From Nanobdellota archaeon (lineage in GTDB: Archaea; Nanobdellota; Nanobdellia; Woesearchaeales; CG1-02-33-12): a stretch of 33,723 nt of DNA. The notes under the pieces were generated by a model. That model was not told the origin of the DNA. It worked only from the letters and a program-made list of their open reading frames with translations, and did no database searches. The DNA is taken from the NCBI GenBank assembly GCA_018819345.1, contig JAHJQG010000001.1:1-33723 (forward strand), read 5' to 3'. The position numbers and the translations under genes are program-made. This document shows positions 1 to 9,254 of the stretch, one piece after another; the first letter of the stretch is position 1; each line of letters begins with the position of its first letter.

Positions 1-139
1 CAGGTTCTACTGGTGGCTGTTCTTCTACTGGTGGTGTTACATCTGGAGTAACAGTTTCGTCTGGTTGCTCTTCAACTTCAGCAGCACATCCGCTAAGCAT
101 AATCACAACAAGTACTGCCAAAATATGTTTTATTTCCAT
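1..139 (-). CDS. N-terminus of a putative lipoprotein (partial, runs off window start)
   Basis: Minus-strand reading MEIKHILAVLVVIMLSGCAAEVEEQPDETVTPDVTPPVEEQPPVEP...; signal peptide with lipobox LSGC then Pro/Glu/Thr-rich linker; SD-like GAGGTG upstream. Confidence 0.75.
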   Translation of the reverse strand, partial: MEIKHILAVLVVIMLSGCAAEVEEQPDETVTPDVTPPVEEQPPVEP

Positions 140-185
140 TCTTTCACCTCAAAAAACTACTTTTTATAATTTTAGTTTCTTATCT

Positions 186-821
186 TTAAATATCTTTTGG
201 TAATTTTTTACATAGTTTGCTTATAGGGCATTTATCACATTTTGGTTTGATAGGACTGCAAATTGTCTGTCCATGCCTTACAAACATCTCATTAATTTTA
301 ATCCAGTATTTTCTTGGAATTTTTTTCATTAGCTCATGCTCTGTCTGTTCAGGAGTTTTTGTTTTTACAATTCCAAGCCTGTTTGATATCCTGTGGACAT
401 GGGTATCAGCTGGTATTGCTGGAATATTAAATCCATAAACCAAGACACAATTGGCTGTCTTTCTTCCAACTCCTGGCAGATTCAAAAGTTTATCTAATTC
501 ATGAGGGACCTTGCCATTATATTTTTCTAATAAGATTCTGCTAACCTCTTTTATTCTCTTTGCCTTTACATTATAGAAACCTGACTCCTTGATTAAATTT
601 TTAATCTCAGAAAGATTCGCATTTGCAATTTTCTCAGCTGTTGGAAATATTAAAAATAATTTTTTAGAGGCCTTTATTGTATTCTCATCTCTTGTTCTCT
701 GGCTTAGTATTGTAGAAATTAAAACATTGAATGGTTTTTGTCTTGAAAAAAATGTTATTGGGTAATTTTTCTTCAATAAGTTGATAATTTTGGTTATTTT
801 ATCCTGCATTAACTTAATCAA
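186..821 (-). CDS. nth: Endonuclease III family DNA glycosylase/AP lyase
   Basis: HhH motif LPGVGRKTANCVL, DTHVHRISNRLG, C-terminal 4Fe-4S cysteines (CSPIKPKCDKCPISKLC). Confidence 0.92.
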   Translation of the reverse strand: MIKLMQDKITKIINLLKKNYPITFFSRQKPFNVLISTILSQRTRDENTIKASKKLFLIFPTAEKIANANLSEIKNLIKESGFYNVKAKRIKEVSRILLEKYNGKVPHELDKLLNLPGVGRKTANCVLVYGFNIPAIPADTHVHRISNRLGIVKTKTPEQTEHELMKKIPRKYWIKINEMFVRHGQTICSPIKPKCDKCPISKLCKKLPKDI

Positions 822-906
822 CAGAAGGTAATATTTAAAGTTTTACAAAAATTAAAAAAATAAAAGAACTGCCTACAAAAATAAAGAGGCAGGTAAAAGA
901 ATAATC

Positions 907-1029
907 TTATCTTCTCTTTCTCTTCTTTGCTTTTTTCTTGACTGTCTTTCTCTTAGCTTTCTTCTTGACCTTTTTCTTAGGTTTTTTCTTGACTGTCTTT
1001 CTCTTCTTAGCCTTCTTCTTTGCTGCCAT
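907..1029 (-). CDS. 40-aa extremely Lys/Arg-rich polypeptide (histone H1 tail-like)
   Basis: Minus-strand reading MAAKKKAKKRKTVKKKPKKKVKKKAKRKTVKKKAKKRKRR-stop; SD GAGGTG just upstream of ATG; not in the ORF track because it is short. Confidence 0.75.
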   Translation of the reverse strand: MAAKKKAKKRKTVKKKPKKKVKKKAKRKTVKKKAKKRKRR

Positions 1030-1590
1030 TATTTTTCACCTCTGAGTTTTTTGTGTGTTTGAACAACACTAATTTTATTTTTTGTTTTTATTGTTTAAAT
1101 AGTTTTCGTTTTTTTCTAAAAAAAATTATTTGTCGTCAATAATTTTTTGTTTTTTAAAGTTAAAAAATAATCTTTTTGAAAATAAATTAAACTAAATTCT
1201 GAAGGAATAAAAATAAAATTAATTATCAAACTATAATAAACAGGTTTATAATCAATAAAAAACTTGATTTTATCGTCGTTGTTAAAGGAATTTAACAATC
1301 TTGTTTGGAAGATATTCAATGAAAATTTTAAAAACACATTAAATTTTCAGAAAAAATAAAATATCAGAATTATTTGTCATAAATAAAATTTTAAGTTAAT
1401 TTGATTAGTAACTAAAATAAATTTTTCATTAAAAATTTTAATAAGATAAAGTTTTATGATTTTATTTTTAAAACCAGCAAAGAAATCATAAAAAATTAGT
1501 GAGTTCTGGAAAATGGTTACAAAGATTTATAAAGAATTAAAATAAAATACATAAAAAGCTAGAGAATCTAGCTATAAAGAGGTGCAAACA

Positions 1591-1947
1591 ATGGAGAAAA
1601 AAATAGGAGAAGTGTCTTTCGTTCTAGGCGTTGTTCTTGCAGTGGTCCTGGGATTGATAGGCGGTTATTTAGGAACATTGGAACCCTGGCTAATATCTCT
1701 CCTGGTAGTGTTGGGATTGATAGTAGGTTTTGTAAATATAGGTGGAAAGGAAACAAAAGATTTTGTGTGGACAGCAGTAGCATTAGTATTAGTTGCATAT
1801 GCTGGTGGAGCATCAGGCACATTAACAACCATATTGTACATTGGTGAATATCTAAGTGGAGTGTTTAATGCTATAATGGCATTTGTTGTGCCAGCAACAG
1901 TTGTAGTTGCTCTTAAACAGATATATGCTCTTGCACAGATAAAATAA
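1591..1947 (+). CDS. Small multi-TM membrane protein
   Basis: Hydrophobic segments (VLGVVLAVVLGLIGGYL, ISLLVVLGLIVGFVN, etc.); SD AGAGGTG before ATG 1591 supports this start over 1582. Confidence 0.75.
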   Translation: MEKKIGEVSFVLGVVLAVVLGLIGGYLGTLEPWLISLLVVLGLIVGFVNIGGKETKDFVWTAVALVLVAYAGGASGTLTTILYIGEYLSGVFNAIMAFVVPATVVVALKQIYALAQIK

Positions 1948-2069
1948 ATTTTTTATTTTTTTATTTTTTTGTTACTGGTTTTATTATATTTCCTAAATCA
2001 TAATTTTTAAACTTTAATCTATTTTTCTCAGAAAAATATATAAAGATAAGGCTTTATTTAATAAGTAGA

Positions 2070-3050
2070 ATGTATGATATCATTACAGTAGGATCTGCAA
2101 CTGTTGATGTTTTTGCAAATACAGAGTCTAAGCTTATAAAGATAAAGACATCCAGTTCAGAGGAAGATTTGATTGCTTATCCCTCTGGCTCTAAGATTCT
2201 GATTAAAGAATTAAGGTTTACAACAGGAGGAGGCGGAACAAATACTGCTGTTTCCCTGGCAAGGTTGGGCCACAAGGTTGCTTACCTGGGAAGTTTAGGG
2301 AATGATGAGAATGGAAGAAGAATTCTTGATTTATTAAAAAAAGAAAAAATAGATTTTATTGGCAGATTAACTAATGATATTACTGGCTATTCCATAATTC
2401 TTGATTCAATAGAGCATGACAGAACTATCTTGACATACAAAGGCGCAAACAACAAATTAAAATTTTCTAGCATAAACCAAAAAAAACTGAAAACAAGATG
2501 GTTTTATTTTTCTTCTATGGTTTCTAAATCATTCAAAACATTAGAGAAACTGGCAGAATTTGCTGAAAAAAACAATATTAAGATAGCATTTAATCCAAGC
2601 ACTTATTTAGCAAAAAAAGGCAAAAGTTATTTAAAAAAAATTCTCATTAGAACAACTATCCTTATATTAAATAATGAAGAGGCATTATTATTAGCAGGAA
2701 AAAATAATGTTAAATCTATGTTAAAAAAACTCTATGAGCTTGGACCAAAAATAATAGTTGTTACCAACGGAAAAAAACCTCTTAATGCTTATGATGGAAA
2801 AACTATCTATGAATTAATGCCAAATAAGATAAAGGTTATTGAAAGTACAGGTGCAGGAGATGCATTTGCCTCATCATTTTTATCAGGCATGATAAAAAAG
2901 AATGATGTTGGGTTTGCTTTGAAAATGGGCTTGGCAAACTCTGAATCAGTCATTACACATCCCGGAGCAAAAAACAGGTTGCTTAAATATAATGAAATAT
3001 TAAAAGCCATAAAGAACAGGCCTGCTAAAATAAAAAAATTTAAAAGATAA
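2070..3050 (+). CDS. PfkB/ribokinase-family carbohydrate kinase
   Basis: N-terminal GGGGTNTAVSLARLG and C-terminal STGAGDAFASSFLSG signatures; TATA (ATATATAAA) about 30 nt upstream. Confidence 0.92.
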   Translation: MYDIITVGSATVDVFANTESKLIKIKTSSSEEDLIAYPSGSKILIKELRFTTGGGGTNTAVSLARLGHKVAYLGSLGNDENGRRILDLLKKEKIDFIGRLTNDITGYSIILDSIEHDRTILTYKGANNKLKFSSINQKKLKTRWFYFSSMVSKSFKTLEKLAEFAEKNNIKIAFNPSTYLAKKGKSYLKKILIRTTILILNNEEALLLAGKNNVKSMLKKLYELGPKIIVVTNGKKPLNAYDGKTIYELMPNKIKVIESTGAGDAFASSFLSGMIKKNDVGFALKMGLANSESVITHPGAKNRLLKYNEILKAIKNRPAKIKKFKR

Positions 3051-3068
3051 AAGGTATTTTAGAAAAAA

Positions 3069-3629
3069 ATGAAGATTGTAGGCATAAGCGGCTCTCCAAC
3101 TAAAAGCGGAAATAATGAGAGAATAATAGATTATGTGCTTGATATTGCCAAGCAAAGGGGTTTTATAACACTAAGGATATTTCTCTCTGAGTATAATATA
3201 ACTGGATGCATTGATTGTGGCTTGTGCAAGGATAAGAAGGAATGCAGTATAAAAGATGATATGACAAAGCTGCTGCCATTATTAGAGGATGCTGATGCAA
3301 TAATTGTATCTAGCCCTGTTTATTTTGGCTCAGTCAGCTCGCAGTTGAAGGCATTTTTTGACAGAACACAGGTTTTAAGGAGAGCAGGTTTTTTATTAAA
3401 AAACAAGGTTGGGGCTGCTGTTGCTGTTGGCGGATCAAGAAATGGGGGCCAGGAAAAAACCATTGAAGCAATGCATGCATGGATGAATATTCACGGAATG
3501 ATTGTTGTCGGGGATGGCAGCCATTTTGGCGGCATTGTGCAAAAGCCGTTTGAAGAGGATAATATTGGCATAAGAACAGTAAAAGACACAATTTATAAGG
3601 TCTGTGATGTCCTTGATATGATAAGCTAG
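3069..3629 (+). CDS. Flavodoxin-like NAD(P)H-dependent FMN reductase family protein
   Basis: GISGSPTKSGNNERI, CIDCGLCKDKKECSIKDD, SSPVYFGSVSSQLKAFFDRT. Confidence 0.88.
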   Translation: MKIVGISGSPTKSGNNERIIDYVLDIAKQRGFITLRIFLSEYNITGCIDCGLCKDKKECSIKDDMTKLLPLLEDADAIIVSSPVYFGSVSSQLKAFFDRTQVLRRAGFLLKNKVGAAVAVGGSRNGGQEKTIEAMHAWMNIHGMIVVGDGSHFGGIVQKPFEEDNIGIRTVKDTIYKVCDVLDMIS

Positions 3630-3647
3630 GAAAAAGAGGTGAGTTTT

Positions 3648-4436
3648 TTGACAAAGCTGCAGATGCAGAAGATAATGCATAATGAGAGGTCTTTGCTTCT
3701 TGCATATGACCATGGCCTTGAGCACGGGCCAACAGATTTTAACCTCAACAATGTTAATCCAGACTATGTTCTTAAAATAGCAGAAAAGGGAAAATACAAT
3801 GCTGTTATACTTCATCATGGGGTTGCTGAGAAATATTATGACAAGCATAATGCAACTGTTCCATTAATAGTAAAGCTTAATGGAAAGACAAATCTTGTTA
3901 AGAAAGACCCAATCTCAAGCCAGGTCTGTTCAATTGGAAGAGCTGTAAAACTTGGAGCAGATGCTGTTGGCTATACAATCTATCCTGGCTCTGAGTTTGA
4001 GCATAAGATGTTTAAGGATTTTGGCAAGCTTGTTGAAACAGCCCATACTTATGGAATTCCTGTTATTGCCTGGGTTTATCCACGTGGCAGATTTATTCAG
4101 GATGAATTTTCAACTGAAACAATTGCTTATGCAGCAAGGATAGGCCTTGAGCTTGGCGCTGATTTTGTAAAAATAAATTATAACAATGATTTTGAGGGCT
4201 TTAAATGGGTTGTAAAATCAGCTGGAAAAACAAAGGTGTTGGTTTTTGGCGGGTCTAAGCTATCTGACAAAGAAGTACTGCAAAGAGCTTATGAGGTTAT
4301 GAAAGCAGGGGCCTCAGGCCTTGCCGTGGGCCGAAATATCTGGCAGCATGAAAAACCACTTGAGATTACAAAAGCCTTACAAAAAATAATCTTTGACAAC
4401 AAGAGTGTTAATGAGGCATTGAAAATATTAAAATAA
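3648..4436 (+). CDS. Archaeal class I fructose-bisphosphate aldolase (DeoC/LacD/FbaB family)
   Basis: LLLAYDHGLEHGP, AWVYPRGRF, ADFVKINYN, VFGGSKLSDKEVL, GLAVGRNIWQ; SD GAGGTG (3636-3641) favours TTG start at 3648 over GTG 3639. Confidence 0.88.
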   Translation: MTKLQMQKIMHNERSLLLAYDHGLEHGPTDFNLNNVNPDYVLKIAEKGKYNAVILHHGVAEKYYDKHNATVPLIVKLNGKTNLVKKDPISSQVCSIGRAVKLGADAVGYTIYPGSEFEHKMFKDFGKLVETAHTYGIPVIAWVYPRGRFIQDEFSTETIAYAARIGLELGADFVKINYNNDFEGFKWVVKSAGKTKVLVFGGSKLSDKEVLQRAYEVMKAGASGLAVGRNIWQHEKPLEITKALQKIIFDNKSVNEALKILK

Positions 4437-4448
4437 CTATTAAATCAC

Positions 4449-5066
4449 TTATTTTGGAAGTAATTTTTGATATAATTCTAAATAATTATTAGTAATTGGA
4501 TGATAATATTTTTTCCAAGAACCAATAAATTGTTTTAAAGAATCATCTATGCCTTCAGAATCTTCCTCATTATCAAAAAGTAGGTAAGGACTATTTAACA
4601 CTTCATTTTCAATCTCTTTTTTTTCTTCTTGATAGAATTCTTTGTTTTTGTAACATAAAACAGCTTTTTCAAGATTACCTTCTATTAACCCTTCATCAGC
4701 CAGTCTCCCCCATAAATCTTCTCCTTTTTTACAGTACTCAATTAATTTAGACTTAAATTCTGATATCCTTTTTTCATCCTCATCAACTATGCTTGAAAGA
4801 AGTTTTTGGATTTTATTCTTTCTTTTCCTATTAAGTTTTTCCCGAGAAGAATAAAGGGCTTCTTGATACCTTGAGAGAAAACAATGAGCTTGCCTAATCC
4901 AATAAAATGCTGGTACTTCAGGATTAGAACTACCATCAAAAGTTTTATCAATTTCTGGAAAAAGAGTATCAGTTATTCTTCTAACATACCCCATCACGAG
5001 ACCAAGACGAGCAGGATAATCTGAAAATATTTCTCTAAACATTTCTCTTAAATCAGATTTAATCAT
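4449..5066 (-). CDS. Hypothetical protein
   Basis: Open 205-aa frame with ordinary composition; no recognised domain. Confidence 0.65.
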   Translation of the reverse strand: MIKSDLREMFREIFSDYPARLGLVMGYVRRITDTLFPEIDKTFDGSSNPEVPAFYWIRQAHCFLSRYQEALYSSREKLNRKRKNKIQKLLSSIVDEDEKRISEFKSKLIEYCKKGEDLWGRLADEGLIEGNLEKAVLCYKNKEFYQEEKKEIENEVLNSPYLLFDNEEDSEGIDDSLKQFIGSWKKYYHPITNNYLELYQKLLPK

Positions 5067-5139
5067 AATATGTTCACAAAAAGTATATTGACTTCTTAAT
5101 ATTTAAATATTATCAAAAAATCACTCTTTTTAATTTTTT

Positions 5140-5763
5140 TCAATAACCATACTTGCCCTTTAATGGCACAAACACAAAATTACCAAGTGATTCTGTTTTT
5201 AGCTCTTTGTTCTTTTTTATGCCTTTTATCATGTTTTGGCCCAAAAACTGTGAAACAGGTGCAACTATTATTCCTCCTTCCTTAATCTGTTCTATCAAAG
5301 GGGGAGGTATTCTTGGGCATGCAGCAGTTACCATTATCTTGTCATAGGGAGCCTGTTTTTCATATCCCTGAGAGCCGTCATAATTTATGACCTCAACATT
5401 TTTTATTTCAACTCTTTTTATATTATTAGCTGCAAACTCTGCAAGTTCTGGAATGATTTCTGTTGTATAAACAAATTTTACCATCTTGGATATTATTGCA
5501 GCACAATATCCAGAGCCAGCACCAACCTCTAAAACCCTGTCTGTTTTTTTTAAATCAAGGGCATTTATCATAATCATAACAGTTGTTGGCTGTGATATTG
5601 TCTGGCCTTTCAAAATAGGCAATGGATAATCACCATAAGCCTCATTTAATGACTCCCCTAAGATAAATTCCTCTCTTGGAATCGCTTTAAAGGCCGCTAT
5701 CAGTCTTTTATCTGTGATTATTTTGCTGTTAGTCCAGTATTTTACTAATTCTTGTTTTCCCAT
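5140..5763 (-). CDS. pcm: Protein-L-isoaspartate O-methyltransferase
   Basis: PREEFI, DYPLPILKGQTISQPTTVMIMINAL, VLEVGAGSGYCAAIIS. Confidence 0.93.
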   Translation of the reverse strand: MGKQELVKYWTNSKIITDKRLIAAFKAIPREEFILGESLNEAYGDYPLPILKGQTISQPTTVMIMINALDLKKTDRVLEVGAGSGYCAAIISKMVKFVYTTEIIPELAEFAANNIKRVEIKNVEVINYDGSQGYEKQAPYDKIMVTAACPRIPPPLIEQIKEGGIIVAPVSQFLGQNMIKGIKKNKELKTESLGNFVFVPLKGKYGY

Positions 5764-5764
5764 A

Positions 5765-6082
5765 TTATCCTGAGTTCTTTTCTATCCATTCAAGAAAGCT
5801 CTTGTTTCCATAATCTATCTTAAAGAACAAAACCAGCGGCACTTCATCTTTTGAAAGCTCTTCAACTGTTTTTATTATTTTATCTTTATTTCTTTCAACA
5901 GCAAAGGCAGATATGTTGTAGTATGGCTCTTCATCAATCTTTCCTTTCCACCAGTGCCTTGAGTCGCCACCAAATATAAAGCCTCCAGAAACAAGTTTTT
6001 TCTCTAAAAGGGTTCTCAATATTCTCTCTGCCTCATCCTTTGATGTTGCGCTTATCAATGCCCTTAGGTATTCTCCTGCCAT
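5765..6082 (-). CDS. CutA1-like (divalent cation tolerance) protein
   Basis: ATSKDEAERILRTLLEKKLVSGGFIFGGDSRHWWKGKI-EEPYYNISAFA...VPLVLFFKIDYGNKSFLEWI; abuts pcm. Confidence 0.75.
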   Translation of the reverse strand: MAGEYLRALISATSKDEAERILRTLLEKKLVSGGFIFGGDSRHWWKGKIDEEPYYNISAFAVERNKDKIIKTVEELSKDEVPLVLFFKIDYGNKSFLEWIEKNSG

Positions 6083-6136
6083 AATGAAGTATTATATCAT
6101 TTAATATAAAAATTTATGTTATTTTAAACAGAAAGA

Positions 6137-6146
6137 TTTATATAAA
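6137..6146 (+). promoter_or_regulatory. TATA box upstream of ppsA
   Basis: TTTATATAAA about 52 nt upstream of ATG 6198, leaving a leader with SD AAGAGGTG. Confidence 0.5.
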
Positions 6147-6197
6147 CATTTGATTAAGTTTCTCACATCAGTTTATTTAAAATAAGAGGTGTTAATT

Positions 6198-8573
6198 ATG
6201 AAAATAATATCATGGTTTAAGGAAATATCAAAGGATAGTATTTCTATTGTAGGAGGCAAGGGTGCAAATCTTGGAGAGATGTATAACATAGGAATGCCTG
6301 TTCCACCAGGATTTATAGTAAATGCGAGTGTATATAAGGATTTTATAGTGAGAACATCTATAAAAGAGAAAATAGTTAATATTCTTTCAGGCCTTAATGT
6401 AGAAAACACCAAAGAGCTGCAAGACAAGGCAAACGAAGTACAAAAGTTGATAATTGCAACAGAGATTCCTGATGACATTAAAGAAGATATTATAGATGCC
6501 TATGAAAGCATGGGAATAAGTGATGAAAAAACAGATGCCTCTGATTTGGTTAAAAAAACAGAGGATGTATTTGTTGCTGTTAGAAGCAGCGCAACTGCAG
6601 AGGACTTGCCTGAGGCTTCTTTTGCAGGACAGCAGGAAACATTCCTTAATATCAAGGGAAATGATAATTTAGTGAAAGCTGTCAGGGCATGCTGGGCATC
6701 ACTTTTTACAGCAAGGGCAATATACTATAGGGTAAAAAATAATTTTGAGCATATGAAAGTTTTGATAGCTGTTGTTGTGCAAAAAATGGTTAATTCAGAC
6801 AAGGCAGGTGTGACTTTTTCTGTAAATCCCTCAACAAATAATGAAAATGAGATTGTAGTAGAAGCATGCTTTGGCCTGGGAGAGGCAATTGTTTCTGGCT
6901 CTGTAAATCCTGATTCCTACATTGTTGACAAAAACACAATGGAAATAAAAAACAAGGATATTAAAGAGCAGGAATGGGCATATGTCAGGGATGAAACAGG
7001 AAAGACTGTAAAGAAAACAATAATTGAAGATAAAAGAGGAATCCAAATATTAAAAAATGAGGAAATTATAGAACTTGCAGAGATTGCAAAAAAATTAGAA
7101 GATCATTATAACAAGCCACAGGATATTGAATGGGCTATTGAAAAAGATAAAATCTATGTTGTTCAGACGAGAGCCATAACAACACTAAAAAAGGTTGAAG
7201 AAGAAGCAGAGGAAATAACAATAGAAGAGCAAAAAACAACTGAAGAGGAAACTGAAAAAACACCTGTTGAAGAAAGCTCTGATATTTCCAATGCAGAGGT
7301 TCTGGCTACAGGAAACACAGCCAGCCCTGGAATTGCATCTGGTATTGTTAAGATTGTTCATGATGTGAATGAACTTTCAAAAGTCCAGAAAGGAGATGTT
7401 CTTGTTACAAAGATGACAAATCCAGACATGGTGCCAACTATGAAAAGAGCATCAGGTATTGTAACTGATACGGGTGGAACAACATGCCATGCTGCAATTG
7501 TAAGCCGTGAGATGGGAATACCATGCATTGTTGGAACAGGAAATGCAACCTCTGTTTTAAAAGAAAACACAATGATTACAGTGGATGCAACCCATGGAAA
7601 GGTCTATGCTGGAAAAATAACAATAAAGAAACCAAAGCAGGCAGAGGAAATGAGAAGGGATTATGGTGAATTAATCACAGCAACGCAAATCAAGGTTGTG
7701 ATGGATTTTCCAGAATATGCTGAAAAAGCAGCTGCAACAGGAGCAGATGGTGTTGGCTTGTTAAGGGCAGAGCACATGATTCTTGGCACTAAAATCCATC
7801 CTGCTTATTTAGTAAAGCAAGGCAGAAAGCAAGAGCTTATTGATATATTGGTTAAAGGTATATCAACTGTTGCAAGAGCATTTGACGGCAAGCCAGTTTG
7901 GTACAGAACATTAGATGCACCAACAGATGAGTTCAAAACTCTTGAAGGTGGCTCTGAGGAGCCTGAAGAGGAAAACCCAATGCTTGGCTGGAGAGGCATA
8001 AGGCGTTCTTTAGACCAGCCAGGATTTTTGAGAGCAGAGTTTGAGGCAATAAAAAAAGTTCATGAAATGGGATTAAAGAATGTTGGTGTTATGATCCCCC
8101 TTGTCACAAGGGTTGATGAGGTTAGAAAAGCAAAAGAGATTTTAGATGATGTTTTTGATGATGAATATGTTGAGTTTGGAGTAATGATAGAAACCCCTGC
8201 TTCTGTGTGGATAATAGAGGACATCTGCAAGCTGGGAATTGACTTTGTGAGTTTTGGAACAAATGACTTAACCCAATATACTCTTGCTCTTGACAGAAAC
8301 AATGATTTAGTGCAAAAGCATTATGATGAGCTGCATCCAGCAGTTCTTGCAGAAATATCAAGGGTTATAAAAATATGCAAAAGATATCATGTCCAGACCT
8401 CAATATGCGGCCAGGCTGGCTCAAAGCCAAAGATGGCTGCCTTCCTTGTAAGGCAGGGCATTGACAGCATAAGTGCAAATCCAGATGCCGTCAATCAGAT
8501 AAGGCAAACAGTTGCAATAACAGAAAAAAGGCTTTTATTAGATGCAGAAAGAAGGAATCTAAGGCCACAGTAG
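6198..8573 (+). CDS. ppsA: Phosphoenolpyruvate synthase
   Basis: IVGGKGANLGEM, AVRSSATAEDLPEASFAGQQETFL, TGGTTCHAAIVSREMGIPCIVG (phospho-His), FGTNDLTQYTLALDRN, SICGQAGSKP; SD before ATG 6198. Confidence 0.96.
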   Translation: MKIISWFKEISKDSISIVGGKGANLGEMYNIGMPVPPGFIVNASVYKDFIVRTSIKEKIVNILSGLNVENTKELQDKANEVQKLIIATEIPDDIKEDIIDAYESMGISDEKTDASDLVKKTEDVFVAVRSSATAEDLPEASFAGQQETFLNIKGNDNLVKAVRACWASLFTARAIYYRVKNNFEHMKVLIAVVVQKMVNSDKAGVTFSVNPSTNNENEIVVEACFGLGEAIVSGSVNPDSYIVDKNTMEIKNKDIKEQEWAYVRDETGKTVKKTIIEDKRGIQILKNEEIIELAEIAKKLEDHYNKPQDIEWAIEKDKIYVVQTRAITTLKKVEEEAEEITIEEQKTTEEETEKTPVEESSDISNAEVLATGNTASPGIASGIVKIVHDVNELSKVQKGDVLVTKMTNPDMVPTMKRASGIVTDTGGTTCHAAIVSREMGIPCIVGTGNATSVLKENTMITVDATHGKVYAGKITIKKPKQAEEMRRDYGELITATQIKVVMDFPEYAEKAAATGADGVGLLRAEHMILGTKIHPAYLVKQGRKQELIDILVKGISTVARAFDGKPVWYRTLDAPTDEFKTLEGGSEEPEEENPMLGWRGIRRSLDQPGFLRAEFEAIKKVHEMGLKNVGVMIPLVTRVDEVRKAKEILDDVFDDEYVEFGVMIETPASVWIIEDICKLGIDFVSFGTNDLTQYTLALDRNNDLVQKHYDELHPAVLAEISRVIKICKRYHVQTSICGQAGSKPKMAAFLVRQGIDSISANPDAVNQIRQTVAITEKRLLLDAERRNLRPQ

Positions 8574-8577
8574 TAGA

Positions 8578-8838
8578 ATGAAGAAACAAAAGATATTAGT
8601 ATTAACAGGAGCAATATCCACATTATTAGGAAGCATTGGTGCTGTTATCTCTGGGCTTGGTTTATGTGCCTGTGTTTGGGCTCCTTTGTTTTCATTAGCT
8701 GGCTTGGCATCTTTGACAGTTGGTTTCTTGTCTAACAACAAAATATTTTTTCTAATAACAGGAATTATACTATTACTAATAAGCTTAATACTCCATAAAA
8801 CAAAGAAAGCATTCAAGATACATCATAAAAAATTTTGA
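8578..8838 (+). CDS. Small hydrophobic membrane protein
   Basis: 86 aa, several hydrophobic segments, follows ppsA by 4 nt. Confidence 0.6.
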   Translation: MKKQKILVLTGAISTLLGSIGAVISGLGLCACVWAPLFSLAGLASLTVGFLSNNKIFFLITGIILLLISLILHKTKKAFKIHHKKF

Positions 8839-8924
8839 AAAGCTGGATATAAAATAATAAAAAGCTTTTGGAAATTAATTTCAATATAGAAAATTATTTA
8901 AAAAGAAATGTTTGTAATTTGTTT

Positions 8925-9254
8925 ATGAACAGGGGAAGGCCAATCCAGAGCAAAATAAGGCAGAATATTGTTGAGATACTATATTTTCTAAAGTCTGCTT
9001 ATGGATATAACATATACAAGGTTTACATAGAGATTTTTCCAGCAGTAACAATGCGGTCAATTTACTATCATCTCAAGAAAGGCCTTGCATTGAAGGAATT
9101 CAAGATAAGCAAAGTCAAGAGTGAAAAAGGTAACTATTCCTGGGGCCCAGAGGCAGAAAAGATTTATTACAGCCTTGATGTAAACGCAAGGCCGCAGATT
9201 GACAAAAAAGTTAAGAAATACTTTGAAAAAAGAAGTTCTAAAAAAATCCAATAA
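8925..9254 (+). CDS. Winged-helix (PadR-like) DNA-binding protein
   Basis: MNRGRPIQSKIRQNIVEILYFLKSAYGYNIYKVYIEIFPAVTMRSIYYHLKKGLALKEF; TATA-like ATTATTTAAAAAG about 25 nt upstream of ATG 8925 fits a leaderless mRNA. Confidence 0.6.
   Translation: MNRGRPIQSKIRQNIVEILYFLKSAYGYNIYKVYIEIFPAVTMRSIYYHLKKGLALKEFKISKVKSEKGNYSWGPEAEKIYYSLDVNARPQIDKKVKKYFEKRSSKKIQ

Noticed and set aside
1116-1337. 73-aa minus-strand ORF in the AT-rich 1030-1580 intergenic region
   Set aside because: Low-complexity Phe/Ile/Asn/Lys composition, no SD, no recognisable domain; likely spurious
3334-3848. Antisense ORFs 3334-3732 and 3435-3848
   Set aside because: Lie opposite well-supported flavodoxin and aldolase genes and have atypical composition
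6198-8573. Possible intein in ppsA (known host in Methanocaldococcus) and likewise in infB
   Set aside because: Both proteins read through without intein splicing motifs; the ppsA insertion is only an acidic linker
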